In this document: piece by piece, positions 34,521-43,851 of the stretch
Numbering within the stretch: the stretch's first letter is position 1
Layout of the letters: every line of letters begins with the position of its first letter
NCBI RefSeq assembly: GCF_025369935.1
Contig: NZ_CP104467.1
Location: 5,711,001-5,775,000, forward strand
Length of the DNA stretch: 64,000 bases
Direction: 5' to 3'
DNA from: Paenibacillus andongensis
GTDB taxonomy: Bacteria > Bacillota > Bacilli > Paenibacillales > NBRC-103111
Notes under the pieces: model-generated
Told to the model about the DNA's origin: nothing
The model's input: only the letters and a program-made list of their open reading frames with translations
Database searches by the model: none
Translations under genes and position numbers: made by a program

Positions 34521-35408
34521 TCATCCTTTGATTGAACCAATCAGCATGCCTTTCATAAAATATTTTTGCAGAAACGGATAAAGGACAAGTACAGGTACGA
34601 TTGCAATGACGACGACCGCCATTTTGACTGTCTCTGGAGGGAGTGATTGCAAATCCGATTGCGGCACCGACAGCTCTTGGCTGACGCTTGGCGTCATAAT
34701 CATGTTGCGCAGTACGACTTGTAGCGGATACAGCTCGCGCTCATGCAAATACATGATGCCGGCGAAATAGGTATTCCAATGTCCGACTGCGAAAAAAAGC
34801 GTGAGTGTCGCGAGAATCGGCAGCGAGAGCGGCAGTACAATGCGCAGCAGCGTTGCCAAATCGCCGGCGCCGTCCACCTTCGCCGCCTCCTCTACCTCGT
34901 GCGGCAGTCCTTCGAAATACGTCTTCATGATCAGCAGATTGAAGGACGAAATCATGCCGGGAATGACTAGCGCCCACAAGGTATTCATCATTCCGAGCGC
35001 TTTGACGATCATATAGACGGGGATAAGTCCACCCGAGAACAACATCGTAAAGATGATAGCAAGCAGCATGGCGTTCCTGCCCGGCAAAAACTTTTTGGAC
35101 AATGGGTAAGCAAGCGCCGTCGTGGCTATCAAATTGAGCATGGTTCCGGCTACGGTAATAAATAGGGTCACCTGCAGTGCATTTGGCACAACATTGCTGC
35201 CCAGCACAGTCCGGAACGCATCAAGTGTGAAGACACTGGGGAATAGTACGAATCCACCACTGCGCAGCACCTCGGTATAGGGTGTAACGGATACGATGAA
35301 AACATAGTAAAGCGGAAAGAGGGTCGCTAAACAGAACAAGCCTAGCCCTGCGTACAAAACGACATCGAATATCTTGTCGGGTGTTTTCTTTTTTAATACA
35401 ATCGACAT
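34521..35408 (-). CDS. Carbohydrate ABC transporter permease, LplC/YtcP-like (system B)
   Basis: 295 aa MalG-type permease with six transmembrane helices and the EAA loop E-E-A-A-K-V-D-G-A-G-D-L-A-T-L-L. The C-terminal G-M-L-I-G-S-I-K-G matches the G-I-S-I-G-A-V-K-E end of the system A paralogue. Lies 15 bases behind the first permease and ahead of the binding protein. Confidence 0.9.
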   Translation of the reverse strand: MSIVLKKKTPDKIFDVVLYAGLGLFCLATLFPLYYVFIVSVTPYTEVLRSGGFVLFPSVFTLDAFRTVLGSNVVPNALQVTLFITVAGTMLNLIATTALAYPLSKKFLPGRNAMLLAIIFTMLFSGGLIPVYMIVKALGMMNTLWALVIPGMISSFNLLIMKTYFEGLPHEVEEAAKVDGAGDLATLLRIVLPLSLPILATLTLFFAVGHWNTYFAGIMYLHERELYPLQVVLRNMIMTPSVSQELSVPQSDLQSLPPETVKMAVVVIAIVPVLVLYPFLQKYFMKGMLIGSIKG

Positions 35409-35423
35409 GTCAGCATCCTCCTG

Positions 35424-36386
35424 TCACCATATGCCCGATCCTCCGAATCGTTTGGCGAGCTTGTTTGCGCCGAGCACCAGGATGAGCCCGATCACTGACT
35501 TAAATACGCCCATTGCGGTTGGGACGCTGAAGTCCAGCTGCTCAATCCCTCGCCGGAATATCCAGGTATCGAGAATGTCGCCAACGTCATACACCCTTGC
35601 ATTTAGAAAAATGTACACCTGATCGAAGCCCGCATCCAAAATATGTCCGATTCGCAAAATGATCATCAGCATGAACACATCGCGTATACCGGGCAGGGTA
35701 ACATGCCACATTTGTTGCCCTCTGCCAGCCCCGTCCATAACAGCCGCCTCGTACAGCTCTGGATTGATCGATGATAAGGCTGCCAAATAAATGATCGCCC
35801 CGAAGCCCGTATTTTTCCAGATGTCCGTTATCAGCAGCATCGGCCGAAACGTATCGGAATTCGTCATGATGTCGATATTGCCCCAGCTCATATCACGAAA
35901 CAGTGTCGTCACCAGACCTGATCCCGGCGCGAAGAATGAGAACACAAGGCCGTAGACGATAATCCACGATAAGAAGTGCGGACCATACGTAATGGTCTGA
36001 ACGATCCGTTTGAACCAGTTGACCCGAACCTCATTCAACAGCAGTGCGAGGATAACGTCGGGGAACATATTGAATAATATCCGGTAAGTACTTAGCAATA
36101 CTGTGTTTTTGAGCAGCAGAGGGAATTCTGGCGAGTTAAAAATTTTACGAAAGTTGTCCAGTCCTATCCAGTCGCTGGCCCAAAAGCCTTTCATCAGATT
36201 GTAGTCCTTGAAAGCAATAACCAAGCCTACCATCGGCGCATAATGAAACACTAGATAATAGAGCAGCCCCGGCGCTGTAAGTATATAAAGCCAGCGATAC
36301 TTTGCGATCGTCCGCCAAAAACCGCGCTTTACGCCTTTAGGCGGTACGATAGTTTGTCCCGTTATGGTCAACTTGCTGGCTTGCAT
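35424..36386 (-). CDS. Carbohydrate ABC transporter permease, LplB/YteP-like (system B)
   Basis: 320 aa MalF-type permease. Typical blocks are Y-L-V-F-H-Y-A-P-M-V-G-L-V-I-A-F-K-D-Y and the EAA loop L-Y-E-A-A-V-M-D-G-A-G-R. ATG 36386 follows AAGGGGGAATTAT; the reading from 36428 includes the SD and is rejected. First gene of the operon, so the promoter lies in 36387-36500, where a cre-like sequence is found. Confidence 0.9.
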   Translation of the reverse strand: MQASKLTITGQTIVPPKGVKRGFWRTIAKYRWLYILTAPGLLYYLVFHYAPMVGLVIAFKDYNLMKGFWASDWIGLDNFRKIFNSPEFPLLLKNTVLLSTYRILFNMFPDVILALLLNEVRVNWFKRIVQTITYGPHFLSWIIVYGLVFSFFAPGSGLVTTLFRDMSWGNIDIMTNSDTFRPMLLITDIWKNTGFGAIIYLAALSSINPELYEAAVMDGAGRGQQMWHVTLPGIRDVFMLMIILRIGHILDAGFDQVYIFLNARVYDVGDILDTWIFRRGIEQLDFSVPTAMGVFKSVIGLILVLGANKLAKRFGGSGIW

Positions 36387-36431
36387 ATAATTCCCCCTTC
36401 TCCAGTGCTCCGGTATTCTTATCCCCATAAG

Positions 36432-36444
36432 TGAAGCGCTTACA
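36432..36444 (-). promoter_or_regulatory. Candidate cre site (CcpA) upstream of system B operon
   Basis: Minus strand TGTAAGCGCTTCA matches the palindromic cre core TGTAAGCGCTTACA at 11 positions from the left. A TATACT -10-like hexamer is at 36462-36467, so the site would fall in the early transcribed region, a position typical for repression. No convincing -35 is seen. Confidence 0.5.
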
Positions 36445-36732
36445 AACTCTCTCTATAAAATAGTATAGGAGTGAATCCGAACCGAAAATAGCACCACATT
36501 TCAATAAAATGTCCAAAAATTAAAGAACTGCGCACTTTTGTTTTAAGTTTGGCCGTAATAATGAGCCGCCCATCATGCAGGACGTGATTCGCAAATAAAC
36601 CGAGGCTGCAGCCAAAAGAATTATTCGGATTTAAACACGAAACAGATATGAGCACTCCGGTGATCTTCGTGATTCATTCCGTGTGCCTCATCATAACGGT
36701 TTTAAGGCAAGTAGGTTACAGCTATTACCAAT

Positions 36733-36915
36733 GTTGTATATACTGCAACAATTCATATGCCAAATGGCCATTTTGTTCGTTGAAGTTGCAGTACGTACAA
36801 CATTTTAGACCCCAATTGTTGCAAAATGGCCTTATAATTTTTGTTGTACGTTATACAACATCTTGGGAGATAAGCGGGATTTAGGCAGAAATTGTTGCAC
36901 TTTTTACAATATGTT
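36733..36915. repeat. Non-coding cluster of GTTGTA/TACAAC and GGCCATTTTG dyads
   Basis: Within the 0.6 kb gap between the system B operon and the chemoreceptor gene. GGCCATTTTG (36766-36775) and CAAAATGGCC (36822-36831) form an inverted repeat; TGTTGTA and TACAACA flank a 5-base loop near 36843-36861; further GTTGTA, GTACAACA and ATTGTTGCA elements recur. Nothing coding is seen here. Confidence 0.6.
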
Positions 36916-36970
36916 GCTAAAAATCATAGACAGGGTGTAATCATCGCTTACCCCAACACCCCAAACATAC

Positions 36971-37001
36971 AAAAAAGGACAACCCCTTAAAGGTTGTCTT
37001 T
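36971..37001 (-). terminator. Terminator of the chemoreceptor gene
   Basis: Minus strand AGACAACCT-TTAAG-GGGTTGTCCT followed by TTTTT. Confidence 0.8.
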
Positions 37002-37009
37002 GTTCAATT

Positions 37010-38995
37010 CTAGGTTCTAAACTTTTCATTTATCTCTTGAAGTTCAATAGCCATCTTAGATAATGACTCTGATGACGCTGCGATTTCTTCCATCGATGCT
37101 AATTGCTCTTGTGCCGCTGCGGAAACATTCTGAGTAGCCGATGCGCTTTTCTCCACAACATTGAAAATGGTATCCATAGCCATAATCGTTTGCTCTGCAC
37201 CGCTTGAAAGCTGCTGCGAAGACGCCGAAACGGATTGAATTTGTGCTTCTAATTCTACGACGGAATGCTGAATCTGGCGAAATAACTCTCCAGCCCTATT
37301 CATGATATCAATGCCTCCCGTCACTTCTGTGTATGTCTCATCCATGGATTTAACGGCTTGCTGCGACTCGGTTTGAATAATCTGAATCATATCGATGATT
37401 TGATGAGATGACTTAGCTGTCTGCTCCGATAATTTCTTCACCTCTTTGGCAACGACCTGGAATCCTCGGCCATGTTCTCCTGCTCGAGCTGCTTCAATCG
37501 ATGCATTCAAAGATAACAGGTTCGTTTGAGACGATATTTCACTTATCAGAGATACAATCCCTTCAATTTGATTCGATTGTTTCATTAGATTTTGAATGAC
37601 ATGAGACAAGCTTTCGACAGTTCCTTTTATGGAGTTCATTTGAGCTACTGCCGTTTGGATGGTCACATTGCCTTCTTTGGATATATGAGTGGCTTGCGTT
37701 GCTTTATCCGAAACCGCTTGAGCGCTTGAAGCAATTTCTAAGACATCTTTGGACATTTCATCCACGATTCGCGCCCCTTGCTTGACGGTTCCAACCTGCT
37801 TCTCTGCACCTTCTGCCATTTGCTGAATATTTTCGGCGATGAAGTGGGTGGCATTCGAAGTTTGCTCCGAGCTTGCCGTAAGCTGCTCTGACGAAGCTGC
37901 TAACATGCTCGATTTCTCGCTTACCTCCATTAATACTAACTTCAACGAATCAATCATCTTGTTAAAAGTACGCCCAAGCTCTGAAATTTCATCTTTGGCC
38001 ATCGTCTCTTTTACTCGCACGCACAGATTGCCTTCGCTAACTTGTTGCGAAACCGTAATTAAGCTTTTTACAGGAATGATGATCGAACGAATTATGAAAT
38101 AAATCAATACAGCACCGATAATCATAGCGATCAGGACGATATACAAGGTATTTCTCAAAATCCCCGAAGCTTCTTTCATAATTTCCTGAAGAGAAATGGT
38201 CCCCGTTAACTTCCAGCCTGTTAAGCTGTTTGTTACGAATATCGATCTCATCGCTTCCCCATTTTGTTGGAACACGAAAGTGGACTCATCCGCTGCAAAC
38301 ATGGGTTGGGAGATATCAACCGGTACTGGAGTCCCTGCTTTCATAGTAGGGTGTACGAGATATGTTTTTGACTTGTCGACAATGGACATAAATCCGTTTT
38401 CTCCGATTTTAACCTTCAGCACTTCTTTTGCAAATTCGGTCATATTCAAATCGACCCCAATGACTTTGGAGCCATCCGCCGTCATTCTTGCAAGTGTAAT
38501 AACAATTTCTCCATTTGTCGCATTGACGTATGGATCTGTAATGATCGTTTGGCCTTTGTTCTTCAGCGCATTTTCGTACCAGGGTCTTTTTCTAGGATCA
38601 AAACCTTCCGGTAGTGTCCCCTCCGGGTTTAGGATCATAACCCCATCCGATGTCCCAACATACGTTGATTCCAATTCGGGGTGAACGGCTTGAAACTTGG
38701 CGATTAAACTTTTGACTGTCGGTTCCGCACTACTAGTACTGCTCAGCTTATTCGGCAAACTATCAGCCAAAAAAGTGACATCCTTTTGGATCGGTTTGAT
38801 GTATTCATCGATCAGCTTATTTAATGATTTAACATTTTGGGTCGTTTCCCCCATAATTTGTTGTTCTGCTTTATTTTTGGAGGTCTCATAGGAAAACCAA
38901 CCTAGCGTTAAACAAGGAATGAACAAAATAGCGGCGAATGAAATAATCAGTTTGCTTTGCAATGACATGCGGAATGATCTCGCGGTTAGTTTCAA
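37010..38995 (-). CDS. Methyl-accepting chemotaxis protein with Cache sensor
   Basis: 661 aa. Transmembrane helix about 13-33, dCache-type extracytoplasmic domain (about 35-280; D-P-R-K-R-P-W-Y and G-V-D-L-N-M are typical for amine/amino-acid or carboxylate receptors), second helix about 285-307, HAMP, then a signalling domain whose tip reads [24 protein letters not shown]. Start is TTG 38995 after AGAGGAG. Single gene. It may report sugar or amino acid gradients; the ligand is not predictable. Confidence 0.93.
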   Translation of the reverse strand: MKLTARSFRMSLQSKLIISFAAILFIPCLTLGWFSYETSKNKAEQQIMGETTQNVKSLNKLIDEYIKPIQKDVTFLADSLPNKLSSTSSAEPTVKSLIAKFQAVHPELESTYVGTSDGVMILNPEGTLPEGFDPRKRPWYENALKNKGQTIITDPYVNATNGEIVITLARMTADGSKVIGVDLNMTEFAKEVLKVKIGENGFMSIVDKSKTYLVHPTMKAGTPVPVDISQPMFAADESTFVFQQNGEAMRSIFVTNSLTGWKLTGTISLQEIMKEASGILRNTLYIVLIAMIIGAVLIYFIIRSIIIPVKSLITVSQQVSEGNLCVRVKETMAKDEISELGRTFNKMIDSLKLVLMEVSEKSSMLAASSEQLTASSEQTSNATHFIAENIQQMAEGAEKQVGTVKQGARIVDEMSKDVLEIASSAQAVSDKATQATHISKEGNVTIQTAVAQMNSIKGTVESLSHVIQNLMKQSNQIEGIVSLISEISSQTNLLSLNASIEAARAGEHGRGFQVVAKEVKKLSEQTAKSSHQIIDMIQIIQTESQQAVKSMDETYTEVTGGIDIMNRAGELFRQIQHSVVELEAQIQSVSASSQQLSSGAEQTIMAMDTIFNVVEKSASATQNVSAAAQEQLASMEEIAASSESLSKMAIELQEINEKFRT

Positions 38996-39155
38996 TTGAA
39001 TTCTCCTCTTGTTGCCTAAAATAGATGCATGAATTCAATCATATCTGGAACATGTTAAATGTCTTCTGGTTGAAATGTTTAATTACTATTAGATTCCCGT
39101 TAGGTATCTTAACAAGCAGTTCATAATTTGTAAGCTCACGTTTGAAGGGTACGGA

Positions 39156-40325
39156 TCATTGGGGACTATAACTGTGTACCTTCTTTCCCGTAGAAAAACT
39201 GACTAAGGCAGCCGCTAACCCGAGCACAATTACGATGCTTGCCATCCATGGATGATAGTAGACAGTCGAAGTAGCGTTCGCCATCACTCCCCCCGCTCCA
39301 GCTCCTACCGCTAATCCCAAATGAATGATGGATGTGTTCAAACTGAGAACGAGATTGGATGACTGCGTCGCTTGTTGAATAAAATACGTTTGGATAGCTG
39401 GGCCGGTCACGAACATAGAGAATACCATAAGGGCGATTAACACTAAACTCATGATTAATGATCCGGACATAATAGGCAGTAGAGCAAGAGCTGCTGCATG
39501 AACAATAATACTCTGCGTAATGACGCGAGCCGCTCCCCATCGATCAACGCCATAACCACCTAAACGAGAACCGACGGCTCCGAAAATACCGAAAGCAAGC
39601 ATAACGATACTTATGTTGGAAGCTTTCAAATGTAGGACGTCTTGTAAAAATGGCGTCAGATACGTAAATAAAATCGAATTACCCGACTCCCTAAAAAAGG
39701 TGAGAAACAAGCCGCTAACGATGACGAGACTTCCCAACACTTTAAATTGCTGCCTGAATGGAACCGGAGCGTCCCCCTCAATCTCTGGAAGAAGGCGGAA
39801 GATTACAAATGTAATTAACAGACTGAATAAGCCTAAAATAATGAAAATGGCTTGCCAACTCCACCAGTTCGTAATGGCAATTCCTATCGGAACCCCTAAG
39901 ATCATAGCGCTGCTAAACCCAAGTACGATCGTGCCAATCGCACTTCCTAGTTTCTCCGCAGGCACTAATTTGGCAACCGCACCAAACACTACGACAAGAT
40001 AAACGCCTGCGCTTACCCCAAGAATAATACGAGAAACCATTAGGACCGAAATCTCTGAACTCCCAAAAGAAGCCAAGCAGCCCAAGATAAATACAAACAT
40101 TGAACCAAGCAGCACTTTCCTGCGCCCCATCCGGGAAGTAAGTGACACCACAATGGGAGTTCCAATCGCAAACGCAAGAGAATAGGCTGTGATTAGCTGC
40201 CCCGCAACAGCGATAGAAATGTTTAAGTCTTCAGCAATGACTTTAAGAATTCCGGCAACAACCAACTCGGAGGTCGCCGTTAGAAATACCCCTAGGGCAA
40301 GGATGTAGATAGACAGTCGATTCAT
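39156..40325 (-). CDS. MFS transporter (DHA1 / AraJ-like)
   Basis: 389 aa, twelve transmembrane helices. Opens L-G-V-F-L-T-A-T-S-E-L-V-V-A-G-I-L, as in AraJ/YdhP/PbuE-type exporters, and has motif A as S-R-M-G-R-R-K-V-L. Likely a drug or metabolite exporter. ATG 40325 is used since AAAGGA lies 9 bases upstream; ATG 40334 touches it. It is divergent from an HxlR regulator, which probably controls it. Confidence 0.88.
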   Translation of the reverse strand: MNRLSIYILALGVFLTATSELVVAGILKVIAEDLNISIAVAGQLITAYSLAFAIGTPIVVSLTSRMGRRKVLLGSMFVFILGCLASFGSSEISVLMVSRIILGVSAGVYLVVVFGAVAKLVPAEKLGSAIGTIVLGFSSAMILGVPIGIAITNWWSWQAIFIILGLFSLLITFVIFRLLPEIEGDAPVPFRQQFKVLGSLVIVSGLFLTFFRESGNSILFTYLTPFLQDVLHLKASNISIVMLAFGIFGAVGSRLGGYGVDRWGAARVITQSIIVHAAALALLPIMSGSLIMSLVLIALMVFSMFVTGPAIQTYFIQQATQSSNLVLSLNTSIIHLGLAVGAGAGGVMANATSTVYYHPWMASIVIVLGLAAALVSFSTGKKVHSYSPQ

Positions 40326-40464
40326 TCGATTCATTCCTTTCTGCTATTCCGTGATCGTTTTATTGAAGTATAATAAAGTTACGATAATCATGTAAGAAGG
40401 CAAAGTATTTGGACATTATCCAAGTATTTTGACTAACTAACTATAAGTAAGAAGGTGAAGCCAT

Positions 40465-40797
40465 ATGGAACCTCTACAAAAAGAAGTACATGACTTCTCT
40501 AACATCTGTTCCGTATTGACAATACTTGGTGCCAAATGGGCATTCCTAGTGATCGCGGAGCTATCTAAAGGCCCGAAACGATTTAAACAGCTTCATCGAG
40601 ATTTAGTGATCGTCAAGACACAATCCTTAACGGATGTGCTGAGGCATTTAGAGCAGAACGGGATTGTTCTACGTGAAGTAACTCCAACTGTACCCATCAT
40701 GGTAGAATATTCATTGACGGAAAAAGGAATTGATTTTCAGACCGCTCTCAAAGAAATGGATAAATGGGCCAAGAGATGGGGAAGCAATAACCATTAA
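40465..40797 (+). CDS. HxlR-family transcriptional regulator
   Basis: 110 aa winged helix typical of HxlR/YodB: C-S-V-L-T-I-L-G-A-K-W-A-F-L-V-I-A-E-L-S-K-G-P-K-R-F-K-Q-L and the wing L-T-D-V-L-R-H-L-E-Q-N-G-I-V. Cys15 is the only N-terminal Cys and could act as a thiol sensor as in YodB; this is inference. SD AGAAGGTGAAG. Divergent from the MFS gene across 139 bases. Confidence 0.9.
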   Translation: MEPLQKEVHDFSNICSVLTILGAKWAFLVIAELSKGPKRFKQLHRDLVIVKTQSLTDVLRHLEQNGIVLREVTPTVPIMVEYSLTEKGIDFQTALKEMDKWAKRWGSNNH

Positions 40798-40835
40798 CGC
40801 AAATTCGATACAATTGATGAGAAAGGTGTGATAGG

Positions 40836-41495
40836 TTGAACGTCCTTCTTTTCGGAGCTACGGGCATGGTCGGACAGAGCGTGCTGCGCGAATGCCTTCT
40901 CGATCCTCAAGTTCAAAGCGTACTAACAGTAGGTAGAAACACCACCGGTCAGAATCATCCCAAATTACACGAACAGGTTCAAACTAATCTTCTGGATCTA
41001 TCAGACATTGAGCATATGCTGTCGGGCTTCGACGCTTGTTTTTTCTGCCTTGGTGTCTCTTCCGCGGGAATGACCGAAGACCGCTATCGGGCAATAACCT
41101 ATGATATGACCATGCATGTTGCGGAGACATTAGTGAAATTGAACCCTAACATGTCATTCTTCTATGTAACAGGAATGGGAACAGATAGTACGGAAAAGGG
41201 GCGCAGTATGTGGGCGCGGGTGAAGGGAAAAACGGAGAATGATTTGCTTAAACTGCCTTTTAAGGCGGCTTACATGTTCCGTCCAGGAGGTATTCTTCCA
41301 TTGCACGGCGTCAAATCCAAGACTAAACTGTACCAGAGCATTTACACCATAACGAAACCTCTCTACCCTTTGTTAGAAAAATGGTTCCCGAATTCGATTA
41401 CAACTTCAGAGAAGCTCGGACGCGCAATGATCAAAATTGCCAAACATGGGTATCCAAAATCAATCATTGAGGGCCGAGATATCAATCTCATTTGA
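40836..41495 (+). CDS. Atypical SDR / NAD(P)-binding protein
   Basis: 219 aa. Rossmann motif G-A-T-G-M-V-G at residues 7-13; no Tyr-x3-Lys catalytic pair of classical SDRs is evident, but Y-V-T-G-M-G-T-D and R-P-G-G-I-L-P fit the atypical SDR group (HTATIP2/YbjT-like). Start is TTG, with AAAGGTGTG upstream. Lies 38 bases after the HxlR gene and 20 bases before the MmcQ gene, so an operon is plausible. Substrate unknown. Confidence 0.82.
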   Translation: MNVLLFGATGMVGQSVLRECLLDPQVQSVLTVGRNTTGQNHPKLHEQVQTNLLDLSDIEHMLSGFDACFFCLGVSSAGMTEDRYRAITYDMTMHVAETLVKLNPNMSFFYVTGMGTDSTEKGRSMWARVKGKTENDLLKLPFKAAYMFRPGGILPLHGVKSKTKLYQSIYTITKPLYPLLEKWFPNSITTSEKLGRAMIKIAKHGYPKSIIEGRDINLI

Positions 41496-41515
41496 GAAAT
41501 TGAGAGGAGATGCTC

Positions 41516-41869
41516 ATGGTTACTGCTGATGAAATAAGAAGCATCGCGCTGTCATTACCGGAAACGGAAGAACATGACCATTGGGAAAAACCTTCCTTTC
41601 GTGTACGCAACAAAATTTATGCGGTCATCCAACCTGACGGTGTGTCACTCGTGATTAAAACGACCAAAGAGGATCGATTAGCTTACACCACGATGGATCC
41701 CGATGTTTATCAGCTGCCAGACAACTTCCAAAACTTAGCATTCATGATTATTCGAATGGATCGTGTCAATCACGAGGAATGTCGTACTATGCTTATTCTG
41801 GCCTGGAGCCTTGTAGCTCCGAAGAAAGTCGTTAAAGCTTTTAATGAAACATCAAAAGGTAAAAGCTAA
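41516..41869 (+). CDS. MmcQ/YjbR family protein
   Basis: 117 aa with the CyaY-like fold signature: I-A-L-S-L-P-E-T-E-E-H-D-H-W-E-K-P-S-F-R-V, K-I-Y-A-V-I and the end L-I-L-A-W-S-L-V-A-P-K-K. Family members are described as double wing DNA-binding-like proteins without firm function. ATG 41516 is 8 bases from GAGG; ATG 41510 overlaps the SD. Last gene before a terminator. Confidence 0.85.
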   Translation: MVTADEIRSIALSLPETEEHDHWEKPSFRVRNKIYAVIQPDGVSLVIKTTKEDRLAYTTMDPDVYQLPDNFQNLAFMIIRMDRVNHEECRTMLILAWSLVAPKKVVKAFNETSKGKS

Positions 41870-41901
41870 AACAAGACTAACTTATATACACAGCCTATTA
41901 T

Positions 41902-41926
41902 CGCTTGGGTAGCCAAGCGTTTTTTG
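41902..41926 (+). terminator. Terminator after the MmcQ/YjbR gene
   Basis: CGCTTGG and CCAAGCG arms followed by six T. Confidence 0.85.
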
Positions 41927-42007
41927 TTGTTTCCACAAGTAAGGGCTAGATAAATAGCCTATTGACTGATGATTGAAAATGATTTAAGCTACAGATAAGA
42001 AATTTTA

Positions 42008-42028
42008 ATGAATGAATTATTCATTCAT
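42008..42028. promoter_or_regulatory. Palindrome, probable TetR operator
   Basis: Arms ATGAATGAAT and ATTCATTCAT around a central T, perfect over 10 bp per arm. ATGAATGA/TCATTCAT dyads are the usual operator type of QacR/AcrR-like TetR regulators, and a TetR gene is the last gene of the unit that starts here. Confidence 0.65.
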
Positions 42029-42050
42029 AAATAAGAATAGAGGTGCACGA

Positions 42051-43127
42051 ATGAATAAAAAACATTTAGTTTGGGATCTGCTCCTACGAAAGCTAAATCA
42101 GCGTAAAAATGCTAAGAAGCTAAACTACCATACTCCAAATGGCATCGCCCTGGAACGATTCATTCCGATTGGCGGCATTGATCAATGGATCACCATTCGC
42201 GGTGAAGATCGCAGCAAGCCCATCCTGTTCTTCATACACGGCGGTCCCGCATCAACTTATACCGTCTTCTCTCCATTGCTGCGTTCATGGGAGAAGCACT
42301 TTACCATCGTCCAATGGGACCAGCGCGGTGCAGGTAAGACGTTCCGCAGGAATGGTGTGAATGGGAGCGGAGATATTACTTTTGAAAAACTGGCAAGTGA
42401 TGGACTCGAGGTTGCCGAATTCCTATGTAAGCATCTCAATCAGGAAAAAATGATTCTTGTTGGCAGCTCTATGGGAAGCATTATAGGTGTCATGATGGCT
42501 AAGCGCCGACCAGACCTCTTCCATGCTTATGTCGGAACTGATCAGAACGTTGGCCCAGATCCGGATCATCTATCTTACCAGATGACGCTAGAAGGACTTC
42601 GCGCTGCTGGGAACAAAAAGGGCATGCAGGCTATCGAGAGAATTGGACCCGATCCTTTGAAGTGGAGCCGCAAGGACTTCGATGAAAGGAACCAGTGGAT
42701 CATTAAATCTACCACAACGGTTCCTAATATGATAATGGACATCATGCTGCCTGCTATTTTGTCGTCGCCGGGCCACACCATTCGTGACATTATAGACATT
42801 TTCAAAGGCATGAACTTCTCCTTGGACCTTCTTTTTGATGAACTCATGACCTTTGACATCCGCAATCTCGGGTTGGAATTTGACATACCATTTTTCATCT
42901 TCCAAGGTGATACTGATTTCATAACACCAACCGCATTAGCCCAAGCCTATTTCAATGATATTAGAGCTCCTCACAAAGAAATGGTTCTTATCCAAAATGC
43001 CGGCCATCTCGCTGCTTTTGCTCGGACAGATCAATTTCTAGATGAACTAAGAATGAGGATAAGTCCGCTTGTAGACTCGGCAAGCAAGAAGGTTGATATT
43101 TCACTTCATCTTGTGAAGCCTATATAA
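42051..43127 (+). CDS. Alpha/beta hydrolase (proline iminopeptidase-like)
   Basis: 358 aa. Oxyanion loop H-G-G-P-A-S, D-Q-R-G-A-G, nucleophile elbow V-G-S-S-M-G-S (Ser), and catalytic Asp/His in F-Q-G-D-T-D and N-A-G-H-L-A, all in the order of the S33 peptidase/lipase group. No signal peptide. ATG 42051 follows AGAGGTG by 5 bases; the reading from 42012 would begin inside the operator palindrome. Followed after 45 bases by the TetR gene. Substrate unknown. Confidence 0.88.
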   Translation: MNKKHLVWDLLLRKLNQRKNAKKLNYHTPNGIALERFIPIGGIDQWITIRGEDRSKPILFFIHGGPASTYTVFSPLLRSWEKHFTIVQWDQRGAGKTFRRNGVNGSGDITFEKLASDGLEVAEFLCKHLNQEKMILVGSSMGSIIGVMMAKRRPDLFHAYVGTDQNVGPDPDHLSYQMTLEGLRAAGNKKGMQAIERIGPDPLKWSRKDFDERNQWIIKSTTTVPNMIMDIMLPAILSSPGHTIRDIIDIFKGMNFSLDLLFDELMTFDIRNLGLEFDIPFFIFQGDTDFITPTALAQAYFNDIRAPHKEMVLIQNAGHLAAFARTDQFLDELRMRISPLVDSASKKVDISLHLVKPI

Positions 43128-43172
43128 TAAGTTTATAGAAATGTCATTATACAGATCGGAGATTGACGACCC

Positions 43173-43763
43173 TTGTCCCCATTAAATGAACAACAATTGA
43201 CTCAGATTCGTGATGATCGCAGAGAACAGATTAAGAAAGCCGCACTAACGGTATTTGCCCGCCATGGAATTGCAGGAACTAAAATGAGCATGATCGCGGC
43301 AGAAGCTGGTATCAGTCAAGGCCTCTTCTACCGTTATTATAGCTCCAAAGATTCACTATTCATTGCACTCGTTCAAGAACTCATGGAAGAAGCAGGAAAG
43401 GAAATTGCTTACATTGCTCAAATACCTGGCACTCCCGTGGAACAACTTAAAGCGTTAACTCAAGGAATGCTGGATGAAGACAATAAACATGCCTTCATGC
43501 TTATTCAACAGGCACGAAAAAATGAGGATGTACCCGAAGAGGTCAAACAAGCCCTTGAAAAACACTCACCGAAAGTTCTAATTGATTTGCTAGTCCCACT
43601 ATTTATCAAAGGACAGCAAGCCGGAGAATTCTCCGCAGGTGATCCCAGGGAGCTATTATCGTGGTATTTTAACATCATCAATAGTCTGATTATGCAAGAA
43701 CAAGAATATGAAGAATATGGGTTCCCAAGCGTGGATATTCTCATGCGGATTATTACGAAATAA
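43173..43763 (+). CDS. TetR-family transcriptional regulator
   Basis: 196 aa. N-terminal helix-turn-helix (I-K-K-A-A-L-T-V-F-A-R-H-G-I-A-G-T-K-M-S-M-I-A-A-E-A-G-I-S-Q-G-L-F-Y-R-Y-Y) and a helical ligand domain. Start is TTG with GGAG 11 bases upstream. It probably represses its own unit, with the hydrolase gene, through the palindrome at 42008. Confidence 0.9.
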   Translation: MSPLNEQQLTQIRDDRREQIKKAALTVFARHGIAGTKMSMIAAEAGISQGLFYRYYSSKDSLFIALVQELMEEAGKEIAYIAQIPGTPVEQLKALTQGMLDEDNKHAFMLIQQARKNEDVPEEVKQALEKHSPKVLIDLLVPLFIKGQQAGEFSAGDPRELLSWYFNIINSLIMQEQEYEEYGFPSVDILMRIITK

Positions 43764-43792
43764 CTCAAAAGAAACGATATCGTAAATAAAAA

Positions 43793-43843
43793 AAAGATTG
43801 CCCCTATCCGGTCTTTCATGACCAGGTGGTTGGCAATCTTTTT
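43793..43843. terminator. Bidirectional terminator (TetR gene / YhgE-like gene)
   Basis: AAAGATTGCC and GGCAATCTTT arms with an inner GGTC/GACC stem, A-run and T-run on either side. Confidence 0.8.
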
Positions 43844-43851
43844 GGTTTCAC

